NCBI RefSeq assembly: GCF_958295425.1
Contig: NC_081154.1
Location: forward strand, 21,238,540-21,302,539
Reading direction: 5' to 3'
DNA from: Solea solea
Taxonomy: Eukaryota > Chordata > Actinopteri > Pleuronectiformes > Soleidae
DNA length: 64,000 nucleotides
Shown here: piece by piece, positions 11,570 through 22,099 of the stretch
Numbering within the stretch: the stretch's first letter is position 1
How the letters are laid out: each line of letters starts with the position of its first letter
Program-made: the position numbers and the translations under genes
Notes under the pieces: generated by a model
Database searches by the model: none
The model's input: only the letters and a program-made list of their open reading frames with translations
Told to the model about the DNA's origin: nothing

Positions 11570-12045
11570 TGTAGTGGTATGAGGCACCACTGACTTAGTT
11601 TGTTTGACTGCACCCCGGCCCCTCTGGCTTATTAGCCAATCACTGCGCTTACAGAGGGGAGAAAAGTAGGCTGTGTCCCTCCTCCTGATCTCTCGCTCCC
11701 GGGTCGTTGTATGTGCCGCTAGCATCCGAGCACAGGTAAGCACATATTGTCGTGCTGTTTTGTGTATATTCGTCCGTGTTTCATTTAATTAAAACCGTCG
11801 TTCCCTAATAGATCCGGTGTTTTCGGCCGCCTGTGGTCAGCCTGTTTCCCCCTGCTACGTGTGTTGCTTTGTGTGGGTTTGTGCGTGTGTGTGGCTGTCA
11901 CTCTTACTGGATGTGACGAGTCTGCCCGAACTCTCAGCCACTCGCTAAGATTGTGAATTATATGTGTGTGTTTGTGTGTGTGAGTGTTTTAAGTGCAATC
12001 CGGCAAGGTTTGGCTTAATTGTTTACTTATTTACTCTTTGTTTAA
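11570..12045 (+). mobile_element. 5' LTR, left part (split by a TTAA element)
   Basis: Begins TGTAGTGGTATG at 11570. The matching LTR end is found only after the inserted element, at 15704 (ATCGCCACA). The two parts (11570-12045 and 15342-15704) together form an LTR of about 835 bp counting the TTAA once, followed at once by a primer-binding-site-like sequence and gag/protease remnants. A consensus-like splice donor (CACAG|GTAAGC) occurs at about 11733. Assignment to a Ty3/Gypsy-type element rests on the downstream remnants. Confidence 0.7.
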
Positions 12046-15000
12046 AGGCGACTTAGAATGCTTGTATCACATATATATGTTAGTTATGGAGGTCTACTTA
12101 CATATATTAACTTGTTTTCATGGTCACGTATATGTTAGTTATGGAGGTCTACTTACATATATTAACTTGTCTTCATGGTCACATATATGTTAGTTATGGA
12201 GGTCTACTTACATATATTAACTTGTTTTCATGGTCACGTATATGTTAGTTATGGAGGTCTACTTACATATATTAACTTGTTTTCATGGTCACGTATATGT
12301 TAGTTATGGAGGTCTACTTACATATATTAACTTGTTTTCATGGTCACATATATGTTAGTTATGGAGGTCTACTTGCATATATTAACTTGTTTTCATGGTC
12401 ACGTATATGTTAGTTATGGAGGTCTACTTACATATATTAACTTGTTTTCATGGTCACGTATATGTTAGTTATGGAGGTCTACTTACATATATTAACTTGT
12501 TTTCATAGTCACGTATATGTTAGTTATGGAGGTCTACTTACATATATTAACTTGTTTTCATGGTCACATATAGTTAGTTATGGAGGTCTACTTACATATA
12601 TTAACTTGTTTTCATGGTCACGTATATGTTAGTTATGGAGGTCTACTTACATATATTAACTTGTTTTCATGGTCACATATATGTCAGTTATGGAGGTCTA
12701 CTTACATATATTAACTTGTTTTCATGGTCACGTATATGTTAGTTATGGAGGTCTACTTACATATATTAACTTGTTTTCATGGTCACGTATATGTTAGTTA
12801 TGGAGGTCTACTTACATATATTAACTTGTTTTCATGGTCACGTATATGTTAGTTATGGAGGTCTACTTACATATATTAACTTGTTTTCATGGTCACGTAT
12901 ATGTTAGTTATGGAGGTCTACTTACATATATTAACTTGTTTTCATGGTCACATATATGTTAGTTATGGAGGTCTACTTACATATATTAACTTGTTTTCAT
13001 GGTCACATATATGTTAGTTATGGAGGTCTACTTACATATATTAACTTGTTTTCATGGTCACGTATATGTTAGTTATGGAGGTCTACTTACATATATTAAC
13101 TTGTTTTCATGGTCACGTATATGTTAGTTATGGAGGTCTACTTACATATATTAACTTGTTTTCATGGTCACGTATATGTTAGTTATGGAGGTCTACTTAC
13201 ATATATTAACTTGTTTTCATGGTCACGTATATGTTAGTTATGGAGGTCTACTTACATATATTAACTTGTTTTCATGGTCACATATATGTTAGTTATGGAG
13301 ATCTACTTACATATATTAACTTGTTTTCATGGTCACATATATGTTAGTTATGGAGGTCTACTTACATATATTAACTTGTTTTCATGGTCACGTATATGTT
13401 AGTTATGGAGGTCTACTTACATATATTAACTTGTTTTCATGGTCACGTATATGTTAGTTATGGAGGTCTACTTACATATATTAACTTGTTTTCATGGTCA
13501 CATATATGTTAGTTATGGAGATCTACTTACATATATTAACTTGTTTTCATGGTCACGTATATGTTAGTTATGGAGGTCTACTTACATATATTAACTTGTT
13601 TTCATGGTCACGTATATGTTAGTTATGGAGGTCTACTTACATATATTAACTTGTTTTCATGGTCACATATATGTTAGTTATGGAGGTCTACTTACATATA
13701 TTAACTTGTTTTCATGGTCACATATATATTAGTTATGGAGGTCTACTTACATATATTAACTTGTCTTCATGGTCACGTATATGTTAGTTATGGAGGTCTA
13801 CTTACATATATTAACTTGTTTTCATGGTCACGTATATGTTAGTTATGGAGGTCTACTTACATATATTAACTTGTTTTCATGGTCACATATATATGTTAGT
13901 TATGGAGGTCTACTTACATATATTAACTTGTTTTCATGGTCACGTATATGTTAGTTATGGAGGTCTACTTACATATATTAACTTGTTTTCATGGTCACAT
14001 ATATGTTAGTTATGGAGGTCTACTTACATATATTAACTTGTTTTCATGGTCACGTATATGTTAGTTATGGAGGTCTACTTACATATATTAACTTGTTTTC
14101 ATGGTCACATATATGTTAGTTATGGAGGTCTACTTACATATATTAACTTGTTTTCATGGTCACATATATGTTAGTTATGGAGGTCTACTTACATATATTA
14201 ACTTGTTTTCATGGTCACATATATGTGAGTTTTGGAGGTCTACTTACATATATTAACTTGTTTTCATGGTCACATATATGTTAGTTATGGAGGTCTACTT
14301 ACATATATTAACTTGTTTTCATGGTCACATATATATGTTAGTTATGGAGGTCTACTTACATATATTAACTTGTTTTCATGTTCACATATATATGTTAGTT
14401 ATGGAGGTCTACTTACATATATTAACTTGTTTTCATGATCACATATATGTTAGTTATGGAGGTCTACTTACATATATTAACTTGTTTTCATGATCACATA
14501 TTTGTTAGTTATGGAGGTCTACTTACATATATTAACTTGTTTTCATGATCACATATTTGTTAGTTATGGAGGTCTACTTACATATATTAACTTGTGGAGG
14601 TCTACTTACATATATTAACTTGTTTTCATGGTCACATATATGTTAGTTATGGAGGTCTACTTACATATATTAACTTGTTTTCATGGTCACGTATATGTTA
14701 GTTATGGATGTCTACTTACATATATTAACTTGTTTTCATGGTCACATATATGTTAGTTATGGAGGTCTACTTACATATATTAACTTGTTTTCATGGTTAA
14801 AAACCTCCTAGTCGCTGCAAACGAGCCGATCAAAATATCTCCTCACTGACGCTCTCGTCAGCCGCGCTGTTTCAGACCAAAATCACACCCCCAGAAAGTG
14901 GACTGTGTTGTGATTGGCCAGCCAATGAGAGCTTTCCCACTGTCCTGTGATTGGCCAGGTACCTGGAAGTGACGTAATTGGTAGGCCAGCTCTCAGATAC

Positions 15001-15341
15001 ACAGCTCCCCCTCTGGCACGGTGGATGCTCTGCATCTCAGCAGCTACAACGAGAGTAGTTCTTCTTCTTCTGCGGTTGAATGTACGCAACCGGATGTGCC
15101 CGGACTAGTGCCCGCGCCAGGAGGCGCTACAGTGGTGAGAGGAGTGGTGAGGTATACTGATGACAACATCAACATACGGAAGTGCCGATCCGCTTCGCAG
15201 AGCCCAGGAAAACAATAAAACCCTTTTTTCTCAGCAGTGGCTAAACTGTTTGTTCTGAAACTTTAGGGTTTCTTAAACGAGGTAATGACGCAGATACACA
15301 CACAAACGCAAGGTAATTGGAGCTTCCGGTCTATGTCGCCT
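12046..15341 (+). mobile_element. TTAA-target element swollen by a satellite array
   Basis: Left end AGGCGACTTAGA at 12046; the right end, read as its complement, is AGGCGACATAGA (ending 15341). TTAA flanks both ends (12042-12045 and 15342-15345). Of its 3296 bp, about 2730 are a 55-bp tandem array. The remaining ~570 bp (left ~25 bp, and right part from 14797) contain no transposase. The right part includes TGATTGGCCAGCCAATGAGA and related CCAAT-type sequences and an AATAAA near 15215. The element inserted into an LTR, so it is younger than that LTR retrotransposon. It is probably a Kolobok-type non-autonomous family; piggyBac-type, which also uses TTAA, cannot be excluded. Confidence 0.8.
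12069..14796 (+). repeat. 55-bp satellite array, about 49-50 copies
   Basis: Head-to-tail copies of a 55-base unit running ATATATGTTAGTTATGGAGG, TCTACTTACATATATTAACT, TGTTTTCATGGTCAC. Copies are highly similar; the main variable site is CACGTA versus CACATA. Some units are 57 bp, with an extra AT, near 13890, 14333 and 14390. A partial unit (CTTGTGGAGG junction) occurs at about 14595, and late units carry TTTCATGATCAC. 55 is not a multiple of 3, and one of the three phases contains TAG, so the short apparent frames across the array are artefacts. The last unit runs directly into the unique right part of the host element at 14797. Confidence 0.97.
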
Positions 15342-15704
15342 TTAAGATTTTCTTTGTTTACACGTCACCTTTTGCTGTGTGTGTGGGGTGTCCTCCTTTT
15401 CCTTTTGGATGTCACTTCCCCTACCCAAACCCCTCCTCCAGCCGGTAAGCCTCAGACCACATCCCCTTTTATTTGGGCTCCTTTCTTTTTTTGTTACAGT
15501 GCCAATCTCATGATTGTTTTTAATAATAAATTGTTAGACATGATCATTGAACTCCGTCTCATTCCCTCCCTAAGTAAACGAACCTGAGTGTCCTTTTGTT
15601 CTGAAGGTACTAGTCGACCTTTAGTACTGGTCCTTGGGCCCTAACCCAAGGTGGCGTTGTCGGTATTTGGTGTATAACATAGTAATAACCCTCGTATCGC
15701 CACA
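15342..15704 (+). mobile_element. 5' LTR, right part
   Basis: Continuation of the LTR begun at 11570. It carries AATAAA at 15525-15530, a possible polyadenylation signal, and ends ATCGCCACA at 15704. Four bases later comes the primer-binding-site-like sequence. Confidence 0.7.
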
Positions 15705-15708
15705 AACC

Positions 15709-15726
15709 TGGCGCTGTCGGCAGGAT
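15709..15726 (+). promoter_or_regulatory. primer binding site of an LTR retrotransposon
   Basis: TGGCGCTGTCGGCAGGAT begins with the TGG complementary to a tRNA CCA end and lies 4 bases after the LTR terminus. It resembles the complement of a tRNA-Ser 3' end; the exact tRNA was not checked. Confidence 0.6.
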
Positions 15727-15901
15727 ACACTCAGTGGAGGTAGAGACGTGTGTTCCATATTTTCTTTGTCTTTTTGCCTATTGATTTTCAGATTGCCGTG
15801 TGTGTGTATGAATGGCAGCTTGACGAACCAGCGGTAAACCTATCGTTTTTTCTCTTTGTAGCTGTGGCTCTAGCGTTCAGTTTAGCTGTAACTGTATCAA
15901 A

Positions 15902-16620
15902 ATGGAAGGAGAGCTACAAGAGTTGAGGGATTTGGGGGCAGAGTTGAAGGCAGAGAATGACAGATTGCAGCAGGAGCAGGGTGCCTGGTCCTAGTTCTGC
16001 ACCTGCTGTTCCTGCTGAACCTCTCCTCACACAGCCACTCCTTCGTTGATAGGCTTGCAGTGTGGTGTCTAGACTGCTCCTTTAGTGGCTAGTCCACCCC
16101 AGCCTTCAGAGCTGCAGGAGGTGAAACAAATGTTGAAGCTCCAACAAGAACAGCTTAAACATCTTACAGAAACTCTTGCTCAGCTGCAGTTCAGTCAGCA
16201 GCGTAACTATTCTTACTGTGATCCGGTCATCTGCCGGCGATGTCAACAGCCTGGCAACTTTGCCACGGAGTGCAGAGGAGAGCGTGTCCCTCCTCAACCT
16301 TCAGTGTCTGCTTCCAGCCGACCAGTCTCCTGGCGGGATCCAGCTCAGCATTTGGGAAACTAGTGCCCGTCGAACTGCGGAGTCAAAGTTCGAGGGGAGT
16401 TGCCACTGGCTCACCTGTCCTGTGGGGGGATCGGAGAGAAGCTAAGCTAATCAGCACTTGTCCACACCTGTATGTGGTTATGGGGGGAGTAACGGTTCCT
16501 TGTTTAGTGGACACTGGGTCCATGGTGTCCACGGTCAGAGAAAGCTTTTTCCAGCAACACTTTGAGACTTGGGACCAAGAGAAACTTAAAATCTTGCCAT
16601 TGGCTTCAGCGTCAGTGTAA
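15902..16620 (+). pseudogene. gag-protease remnant of a Ty3/Gypsy-type retrotransposon
   Basis: An ATG at 15902 opens a 30-codon frame (MEGELQELRDLGAELKAEND...) closed by TAG at 15992. A second frame at about 16085-16363 carries a coiled-coil-like, Q/L-rich segment and a retroviral-type zinc knuckle CRRCQQPGNFATEC, in which the usual histidine is replaced by asparagine. A third frame to 16620 contains the aspartic protease active site VDTGSMVSTV. The pieces are in the expected order but in different frames, so the copy is inactive. No reverse transcriptase, RNase H, integrase or 3' LTR follows; the element is truncated near 16625. Confidence 0.75.
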
Positions 16621-16630
16621 TCCTGCCTTA

Positions 16631-16680
16631 AACCCACATGGGCAAGCATGTGGGTTAGGGTTAAGGTCGGACCTAACCCT
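16631..16680. other. two adjacent palindromes
   Basis: AACCCACATG and CATGTGGGTT (16631-16640 and 16647-16656) form a perfect 10-bp stem with a 6-base loop. Immediately following, 16657-16680 is a near-perfect palindrome (AGGGTTAAGGTC / GACCTAACCCT, one bulged A). They sit at the right breakpoint of the LTR element. Confidence 0.8.
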
Positions 16681-16689
16681 AAACTCGGG

Positions 16690-16912
16690 TTTCTACTGTT
16701 GAGAAGCAGAGCAGTTCCTCCAACTTATTGTTCAGGGAGCGGACATTCGCCAGATGTATTGACGGGAGCGCTGTCCGAAAACCCCGCTGTCTGAGCTTAA
16801 CATGCGCGCCGGCTCGCTTGCCCCGTCTGCGTCTCCTGAACATCCTACAGAGAGCTGCTGCTCCTCCAACTAAAAGTTCCGTGAATACACCAGAATCGCT
16901 GGGAAACGGCAA
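16690..16912 (-). pseudogene. L2/CR1-group LINE fragment (pre-endonuclease region)
   Basis: On the minus strand the frame reads RRRRRGKRAGAHVKLRQRGF and then LPSIHLANVRSLNNKLEELL. The LANVRSLNNKLDEL-type motif marks the start of the endonuclease domain in Jockey/L2/CR1-group LINEs of fish. Only this short piece is present. It is wedged between the LTR relic and the hAT relic. Confidence 0.7.
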
Positions 16913-17714
16913 AAAGTGTGACCAGTTGAATGTTCAGACTGTAAAAGTTCCTCTCGAGTGTATTGGATGATGGAGGGACAACTTAGAACGCGACAAATAA
17001 ACAAACATGGTTTTGAGTTCCAGCTCCCAAAGCACCAGCATTGTGCATGCCACATTCTTAATCTATTAGCCACTACTGATTCCATCAAGGCCAAGGATAC
17101 TTACAAGAAATTATTCTATTCAACATTTGGCAAGTACAATGCACTTTGGAACAAGTGTTCAAGATCCTCAACAGCAGCTGAAACTGCTTGCTCCCTCCAA
17201 CTTGTGCGAACAAGTAAAACATTGCATTGAATGATTAAATTGAATGATGAACCAATCCATTGCATGCTAATGATCAGATGATGTAGCAATGCTGTTTTTT
17301 GGTCTCTTATTTTTTATGTTCTTGTCTTCATCATAAGTTTAATCGAGCTGAACTCACATTCATGTGTGAGTATGCTGCTGTCATGACTCCAGTCACACAA
17401 GCAACTAACATCTTGCAAGCTGAAACCAATGTCCAGATGGGGTGGCCGCTCCCAACTGTCAATCTTTTGAAAATCAAGCAGTACAGGATCAAGCTAGGGC
17501 TGAAAACTGCATGCCGCTTGTTGATGCCTTGCAGGTGGGTACTGAGATCGCTTTGGCCCTATGATGGAAGACCCAGAGCTGGTCGCTGCTACTATTCTGC
17601 TTCCAAAATTCTGGACAAATTGGACACACGAAGATGAGACAATCAAAATAGGTAAGACATAATTGTGTATGTGTGCATTTTGTGTGTATTTTACCAATTT
17701 GTATTCAGGAGTCA

Positions 17715-19330
17715 TACAGTACCACTCAAAAGTATGGGATTACTTTGGAATTCTTTCTTTTTTTTAACACACATAAGCTTGTCCTGCATAGGCAATAAGG
17801 CAAACATGCCTATAAACAGGGCATTATGATGTCAGAGGAAATAATGATTTTAATGGAAATGATGTCTTTATATTTCAAACCTTCCTCATAAAAAGCCACT
17901 TTTTGCAGCATTTACAGCCTGGCAGACCATATACATTATAAATGTTTCTCGGTGATCTGATGGTACCCCAGACCCGCACACTTGACAGACAGCTTAAAGC
18001 ATTGGTCTTGTGTCTGAGGTGGTGAAATTGTAGTTGAAATTTGACAGTTTCATTTTCTGTCGTCCAATCAAGTGCAATCGACAAGTTATGGTGTGGCTAT
18101 GGGATCCTTATCCTAGTAGTATGGCAGCGAAGCCTTCCTGTGTAAGGTCTGCCAGGCTGTAAATGCTGCAAAAGGTGGCTGTTTATTAGAGATAGACCAA
18201 TATGGTTTTTTCAGGGCCAATACCGATTATTATTAGTCAAGGAGGCCGATAACCGATATTTGGAGCCGATATTCATTTGCAGTAAAAGTGAAAATATTGA
18301 CATAAAAATTTGGAGTTATACAAACACCAATGTTTTATTAGACAATAGACAATTGTTTTAAAATTCAAACAAAAAGTGCAGGAAGCTCCCAGTCTCAATA
18401 TTATAAAGTTAAATGAAAACTTATAAATAAATAGCTCCCTAAAGTTTTCTACAGTAACTAAAGTTTTCCAAAATTTCAATATCACTAAAATGTTATTTTA
18501 TCTTTCGCTTATCTTTGTTTTTTTCATACAGAAAAATGTAAAGTCAAATAACTTTAGTTAAACAGCAATTATTTACCTTTCTCTCAGACAGACGGTACTT
18601 TGCTCTACACACACACACACACACTGCTGTGCGTCAAGTAGAGATGCACGCTTGGCGGTTACACCCGCGGATAATCCGCGAGGCAGGTGGATTATTGATA
18701 TTTAGCAGTGGATGCACATTTCTACTGCTAAGCGTCTAGAGCCAGAGGAGGAGAAAGTGGACCGGTGGGATAACATCTGGCTAAAAGCTAATCAGCCTTC
18801 GCCTCAACGTGCTTCCCTGCAATAAAACTGGACTGAATTGAGAGTCATCTGGAGGGACTGCGAGCGAGCAGAGCTGCCGCTTATGTTTATGTTTTGGGCT
18901 CACAGTAACTCACAGTTTTGTAGAGGACTGGGATGTGTATTACAATTTTGGGAGAGTCTGCTGTCTGAACTTACCTTCGAAACATATATCTGCTCTCAGG
19001 AGGTCCTCCACTCTGCAAAACTTTTTCTTTCGCCGTGTGTGTGTGACGGCGGAGAGGAGGATTGGCTGTTAGTTACCCGTGTCGTGGCTCTGTCTGTGTG
19101 TAACCAATCAGATGTTTTCTGTGCTGTGGGTGGGACAATGCTGGAGACAGAGAGGCGCGGCCGCATCAGAGCCAAATAACCCAGTTTTAAATTCTTATCG
19201 GCCGTTGGATAAAAAAAAAAAGGCAGATGCCGATTTGCGTCAAAATGACGAATATCGGCACCAATAATCTATCCCTACTTTTTAAACTTTGTAAAGTCAT
19301 CATTTCCATTAAAATCATTTTCTCTTACTG
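17715..19330. mobile_element. long-inverted-repeat element, interrupted by a hAT MITE
   Basis: GCCACTTTTTGCAGCATTTA (17895) and the following CAGCCTGGCAGACC recur inverted at 18147-18180. Beyond the inserted hAT copy the inverted match continues: AATGATTTTAATGGAAATGATG at about 17846 pairs with 19294-19316. The arms therefore span about 85-110 bp. TACAGTACCACTCAAAAGTA at 17715 resembles fish Tc1-like ends (TACAGTACCAGTCAAAAGT type); the matching right end was not found. Confidence 0.65.
18187..19277. mobile_element. non-autonomous hAT element (1.09 kb)
   Basis: Ends TAGAGATAGACCAATATGG and, as complement, TAGGGATAGATTATTGG. The flanking 8-mers CTGTTTAT (18179-18186) and CTTTTTAA (19278-19285) agree at 6 of 8 positions, an aged hAT target duplication. 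It lies inside an inverted-repeat element. The interior has GCCGATA-type subterminal motifs and an (AC)n run at 18608-18623. The 113-codon frame at 18838-19179 shows no transposase motifs. Confidence 0.75.
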
Positions 19331-19584
19331 ACAATGTCATCATGTCAAACCTGTGGTTACTATCATGATGGGTTGAAACTATTATTATTGTTTATATTTC
19401 AGGAATGGACTATATCAAACGACACATTGAAGACTCGTTGTAGTCCGGTCAACAGGTCCAGCTCATCTGATGAAGATGTCTTTTCTGGCTTGCAGAGTTC
19501 AAAGGCACAAAACGGTACCAAACAACTAGATGTGTACTTGTCCTGCAAAAAACATGGACTTGAATTGAACTGTATTCCTCCCCC

Positions 19585-19895
19585 AGGGGGGAAACACACA
19601 TTCACAACAGCTCAGTTAAGAAATGAGAATAAAAATTAAAAATAAAAATAAAAATACAATTCAATACAATAGTAAGAAAATTACAAAAAATAAAAGTAAA
19701 AAAGATAAAATTACATATAGTAAGTATCAGGGGTAAGTAGGAAGTGAGTGGACATTTACAACGAGGAGTTAAATATCCGAACAGCAGTGGGGATGAAGGA
19801 CTTTCGGTAGCGCTCCGTCCTACACTGAGGAGCCACGGAGCCTGCCGCTGAAGGAGCTGCCAAGGTCCGTGGGTCCTTGCAAGTTGTCTATTAGG
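19585..19895 (-). mobile_element. LINE 3' end fragment
   Basis: Read on the minus strand, 19895 to 19750 encodes an RxERYRKSFIPTAVRIFNSS-type tail typical of the very C-terminus of L2/Jockey-group LINEs in fish. It is followed by a 3' UTR and an A/T-rich (AATAAA-like) tail at 19625-19700. It interrupts the last coding part of the hAT relic. Confidence 0.65.
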
Positions 19896-20212
19896 TTAAA
19901 CACACCCCTTCCAGCATCAGCAGCCTGTGAGAGGCTTTTTGGTATCGCAGGATTAGTCTTTGAAAACCAACTACTTTTGGGGATGAACAAAAGATTTCTA
20001 ACTTCTTAAACTGGTATGCATAAAGCAGTCCTATTTAGGAAGTGAATAAGCTTTGGAAATCTGTTATATTTGATCTGTTAGTTAAGCTCAGTGTTTACAG
20101 GTGCTCTAATCACTTGTTTTTACATGAGAAATATAATATATATATTATATATATATAAGTATTAGGCATCCCTAATATGCCTAATACTTACTGTTAGGCA
20201 TATAATATGCCT

Positions 20213-21170
20213 CCTGATACAACTTTTTCACTTCCGATACGATACCGATATTGCAGCCTTGAGTATTGGCCCATACTGATATCGATCCGATACGATAGCA
20301 GCACGAATCATACATACTTTAATTACATATTTTGTATTGTGGAATGTTAAAATAGGCTTGATCAAGTGATATTACTTAAACAGTGAACACTAGTATGAGA
20401 AAAACCCATTTATTATTAACCAATGGTTACATCCATTTTAACCTTCAACATAAGAATATTGGATTTTTTGCCATGTTCATTTCATACAGTCTATGGTTAA
20501 TTTCATCAGGAGGAAAGTACCAAGTGTTAATGGGGGTGTTTTCAGCCATGTTTCACAGGTAACAGCGTGTCTTCAAACCCCCCCCCCCCCCCCCTTGTTT
20601 TCACTATTTTGGATTAGCCCAACCCACACAGGGTGAGTGACTCGTCCCACAGCTAAACCCGGAGCCCGGAACCCGGAGCCCGGAGCCCAGGGACCCCGCA
20701 GATGTACTTAGCTCCGTGTGTGGAACTTCAGGACACATTTAAAACCCACAAAGCTCTTGGCATGGATGTTTTTTGGGGTATAATTAACAAACAGCGGCTG
20801 TTGAAAGTTGGCAGGTGACGCTGGTTTATGAATTAATGTTGTTTTAGCAGCTTGCCTCAGGATGAGCTAGCGTGGTGCTAATGGCTAGCTCGCGCTCGCT
20901 GTGCAGCTTTGTAGCCTCTGATTTCAGAGGTTAAAGAAAAATGTTTAACCTCTGAAATAGCAGTAGCACACACACACACTGTTGTTGTGATCATGTGATC
21001 TACATGCATCCAACACGCAAAGCCCACGTGGTCACAACGGGCGCTGCATGGATAGAAGAGCTGGAGCGGAATGGACTGTTGTATCTGAGGCGGTCCGATA
21101 TAATCCCATGCTGGTTTTTTGGCTGATAGCGGACCGATATCCGATATCAATATTGGATCGGACATCCCTA
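20213..21170. mobile_element. hAT-like MITE with GATACGATACCGATA interior
   Basis: The right end, read as its complement, is TAGGGATGTCCGATCCAATA, the standard start of a teleost hAT MITE group. Near the left, CACTTCCGATACGATACCG and ATATCGATCCGATACGATAG are the matching subterminal motifs. The true left terminus is not intact; about 20213 is the first recognisable sequence. It contains a C17 run (20578-20594) and a perfect hairpin (20921-20958). Confidence 0.65.
20578..20594. repeat. (C)17 homopolymer
   Basis: Seventeen consecutive C; length may be affected by sequencing. Confidence 0.9.
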
Positions 21171-21479
21171 CTGTAATAAGTATGTGGCCTACTGGCTTTT
21201 GAGATCTTTCAGTTGCCCTTACAAGTTGAGGATGAAAAGAAAATGTCTAACGTCCTGTCAGGCGGTACAGAGGACCCAAGCGCATGCAGCGTTTCAGAGT
21301 TAAAAAAGGCAGGAGTTATTCGACAGGATTGCCAAACAAAAACAAGTCAGCACACAAATCCAACAACACATGTATTCACGAATCAGGGCAAGGAGACACA
21401 CAGGAAGCAAGACACGGACACGAGTGACAATCTGACAAAGACACACTGGGAAGGGCAGGCTTAAGTAGGGAGGAAGGTG
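21171..21479. other. unassigned repeat-like DNA
   Basis: Contains TGTCAGGCGGTACAGAGGAC at 21256 and a sequence running to AGGGCAGGCTTAAGTAGGGA. It looks like part of an LTR or MITE by composition, but no paired end was found. The short frames at 21213-21464 (plus) and 21300-21494 (minus) have no family match. Confidence 0.35.
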
Positions 21480-22099
21480 AGTAGCATGAAGCACACTGCA
21501 CCATGGGTGTGACCAGGCCAGCTGGATGAACAGCTTATTTTAACTCATTTTGTGCTTTTATGGCTCGTGGAATAAATTGATCTGTTGTTGGTCAAAAGAG
21601 GGGGACAGAAACATCGTCTAGATCAGGGGTCACCAACCTTTTTGAGACCGAGAGCTACCTGAAGGGTAGAGAATAATATGGAGGGCTACCATATTAACAT
21701 TTTATGCAATTTACCATTGAAATGATGAATATTATGCATTTAATTGCATACACATTAAATCCAGTGCTTACTCCTAATGATTATCACAGTTTTTATAAAT
21801 AATATCAGGACATTTTACTCAGTGATCATTTGGATACATGCAAGTGAGGTGAAGTGAAATGAGCCCACGGGCACCTCGCTGGCTGCTCGCGGGCTACCAA
21901 GTGCCTGCGTGGTCACCAGTTGGTGACCACTGGTCTAGATGGTATGAATGAAGAGGCCAGTGTGTGCGTGTAGTCACAGATAAAGTTGTTTGCCTTTTGC
22001 ACCAATCTGTCTTTGTAAATGTTGTAAATGAGTAATCCAAGTGTGTGAATTTCTCTGTGAGATGAATAAAGTATCTATCTATCTATCTATCTATCTATC
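21480..22099 (+). mobile_element. LINE 3' UTR ending in a (TATC)n tail, split by a hAT MITE
   Basis: The segment ends GATGAATAAAG followed by seven TATC copies (22072-22099), the usual polyadenylation-signal-plus-tail end of L2/Jockey-group LINEs in fish. The hAT MITE at 21624-21932 lies within it. No coding part is left; the 5' limit is uncertain. Confidence 0.5.
21624..21932. mobile_element. hAT MITE (309 bp) with perfect 8-bp target duplication
   Basis: Starts CAGGGGTCACCAACC and ends GTTGGTGACCACTG (inverted ends). GTCTAGAT flanks both sides exactly (21616-21623 and 21933-21940). This is a relatively young insertion into a LINE 3' UTR. Confidence 0.92.

Larger units (their letters stand above)
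16925..20015 (+). pseudogene. hAT-family transposase relic with introns and nested insertions
   Basis: Segments of one hAT transposase occur in order. About 16958-17224: FQLPKHQHCACHILNLLATT and NALWNKCSRSSTAAE. About 17341-17640: FMCEYAAVMTPVTQATNILQAET, GWPLPTVNLLKIK and, in another frame, the segment around 17535-17637. Then, after a ~1.75-kb interval bounded by a donor-like ATAG|GTAAGA (about 17651) and an acceptor TTTATATTTCAG (19391-19402), SSSSDEDVFSGLQSSKAQ and TKQLDVYLSC (to about 19553). Finally, about 19900-19970 holds LPASAACERLFGIAGLVFEN, the dimerisation region at the C-terminus of hAT transposases. The interval contains a long-inverted-repeat element with another hAT inside. 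A LINE fragment splits the last coding piece (19585-19895). Frameshifts make it a pseudogene. Confidence 0.8.

Noticed and set aside
11993..14493. Several plus-strand frames reading MVTYMLVMEVYLHILTCF-like repeats
   Set aside because: They are translations of the 55-bp satellite. The unit length is not a multiple of three and one phase contains a stop.
12069..14796. CRISPR array
   Set aside because: Units are contiguous with no unique spacers and the genome is vertebrate; it is a satellite.
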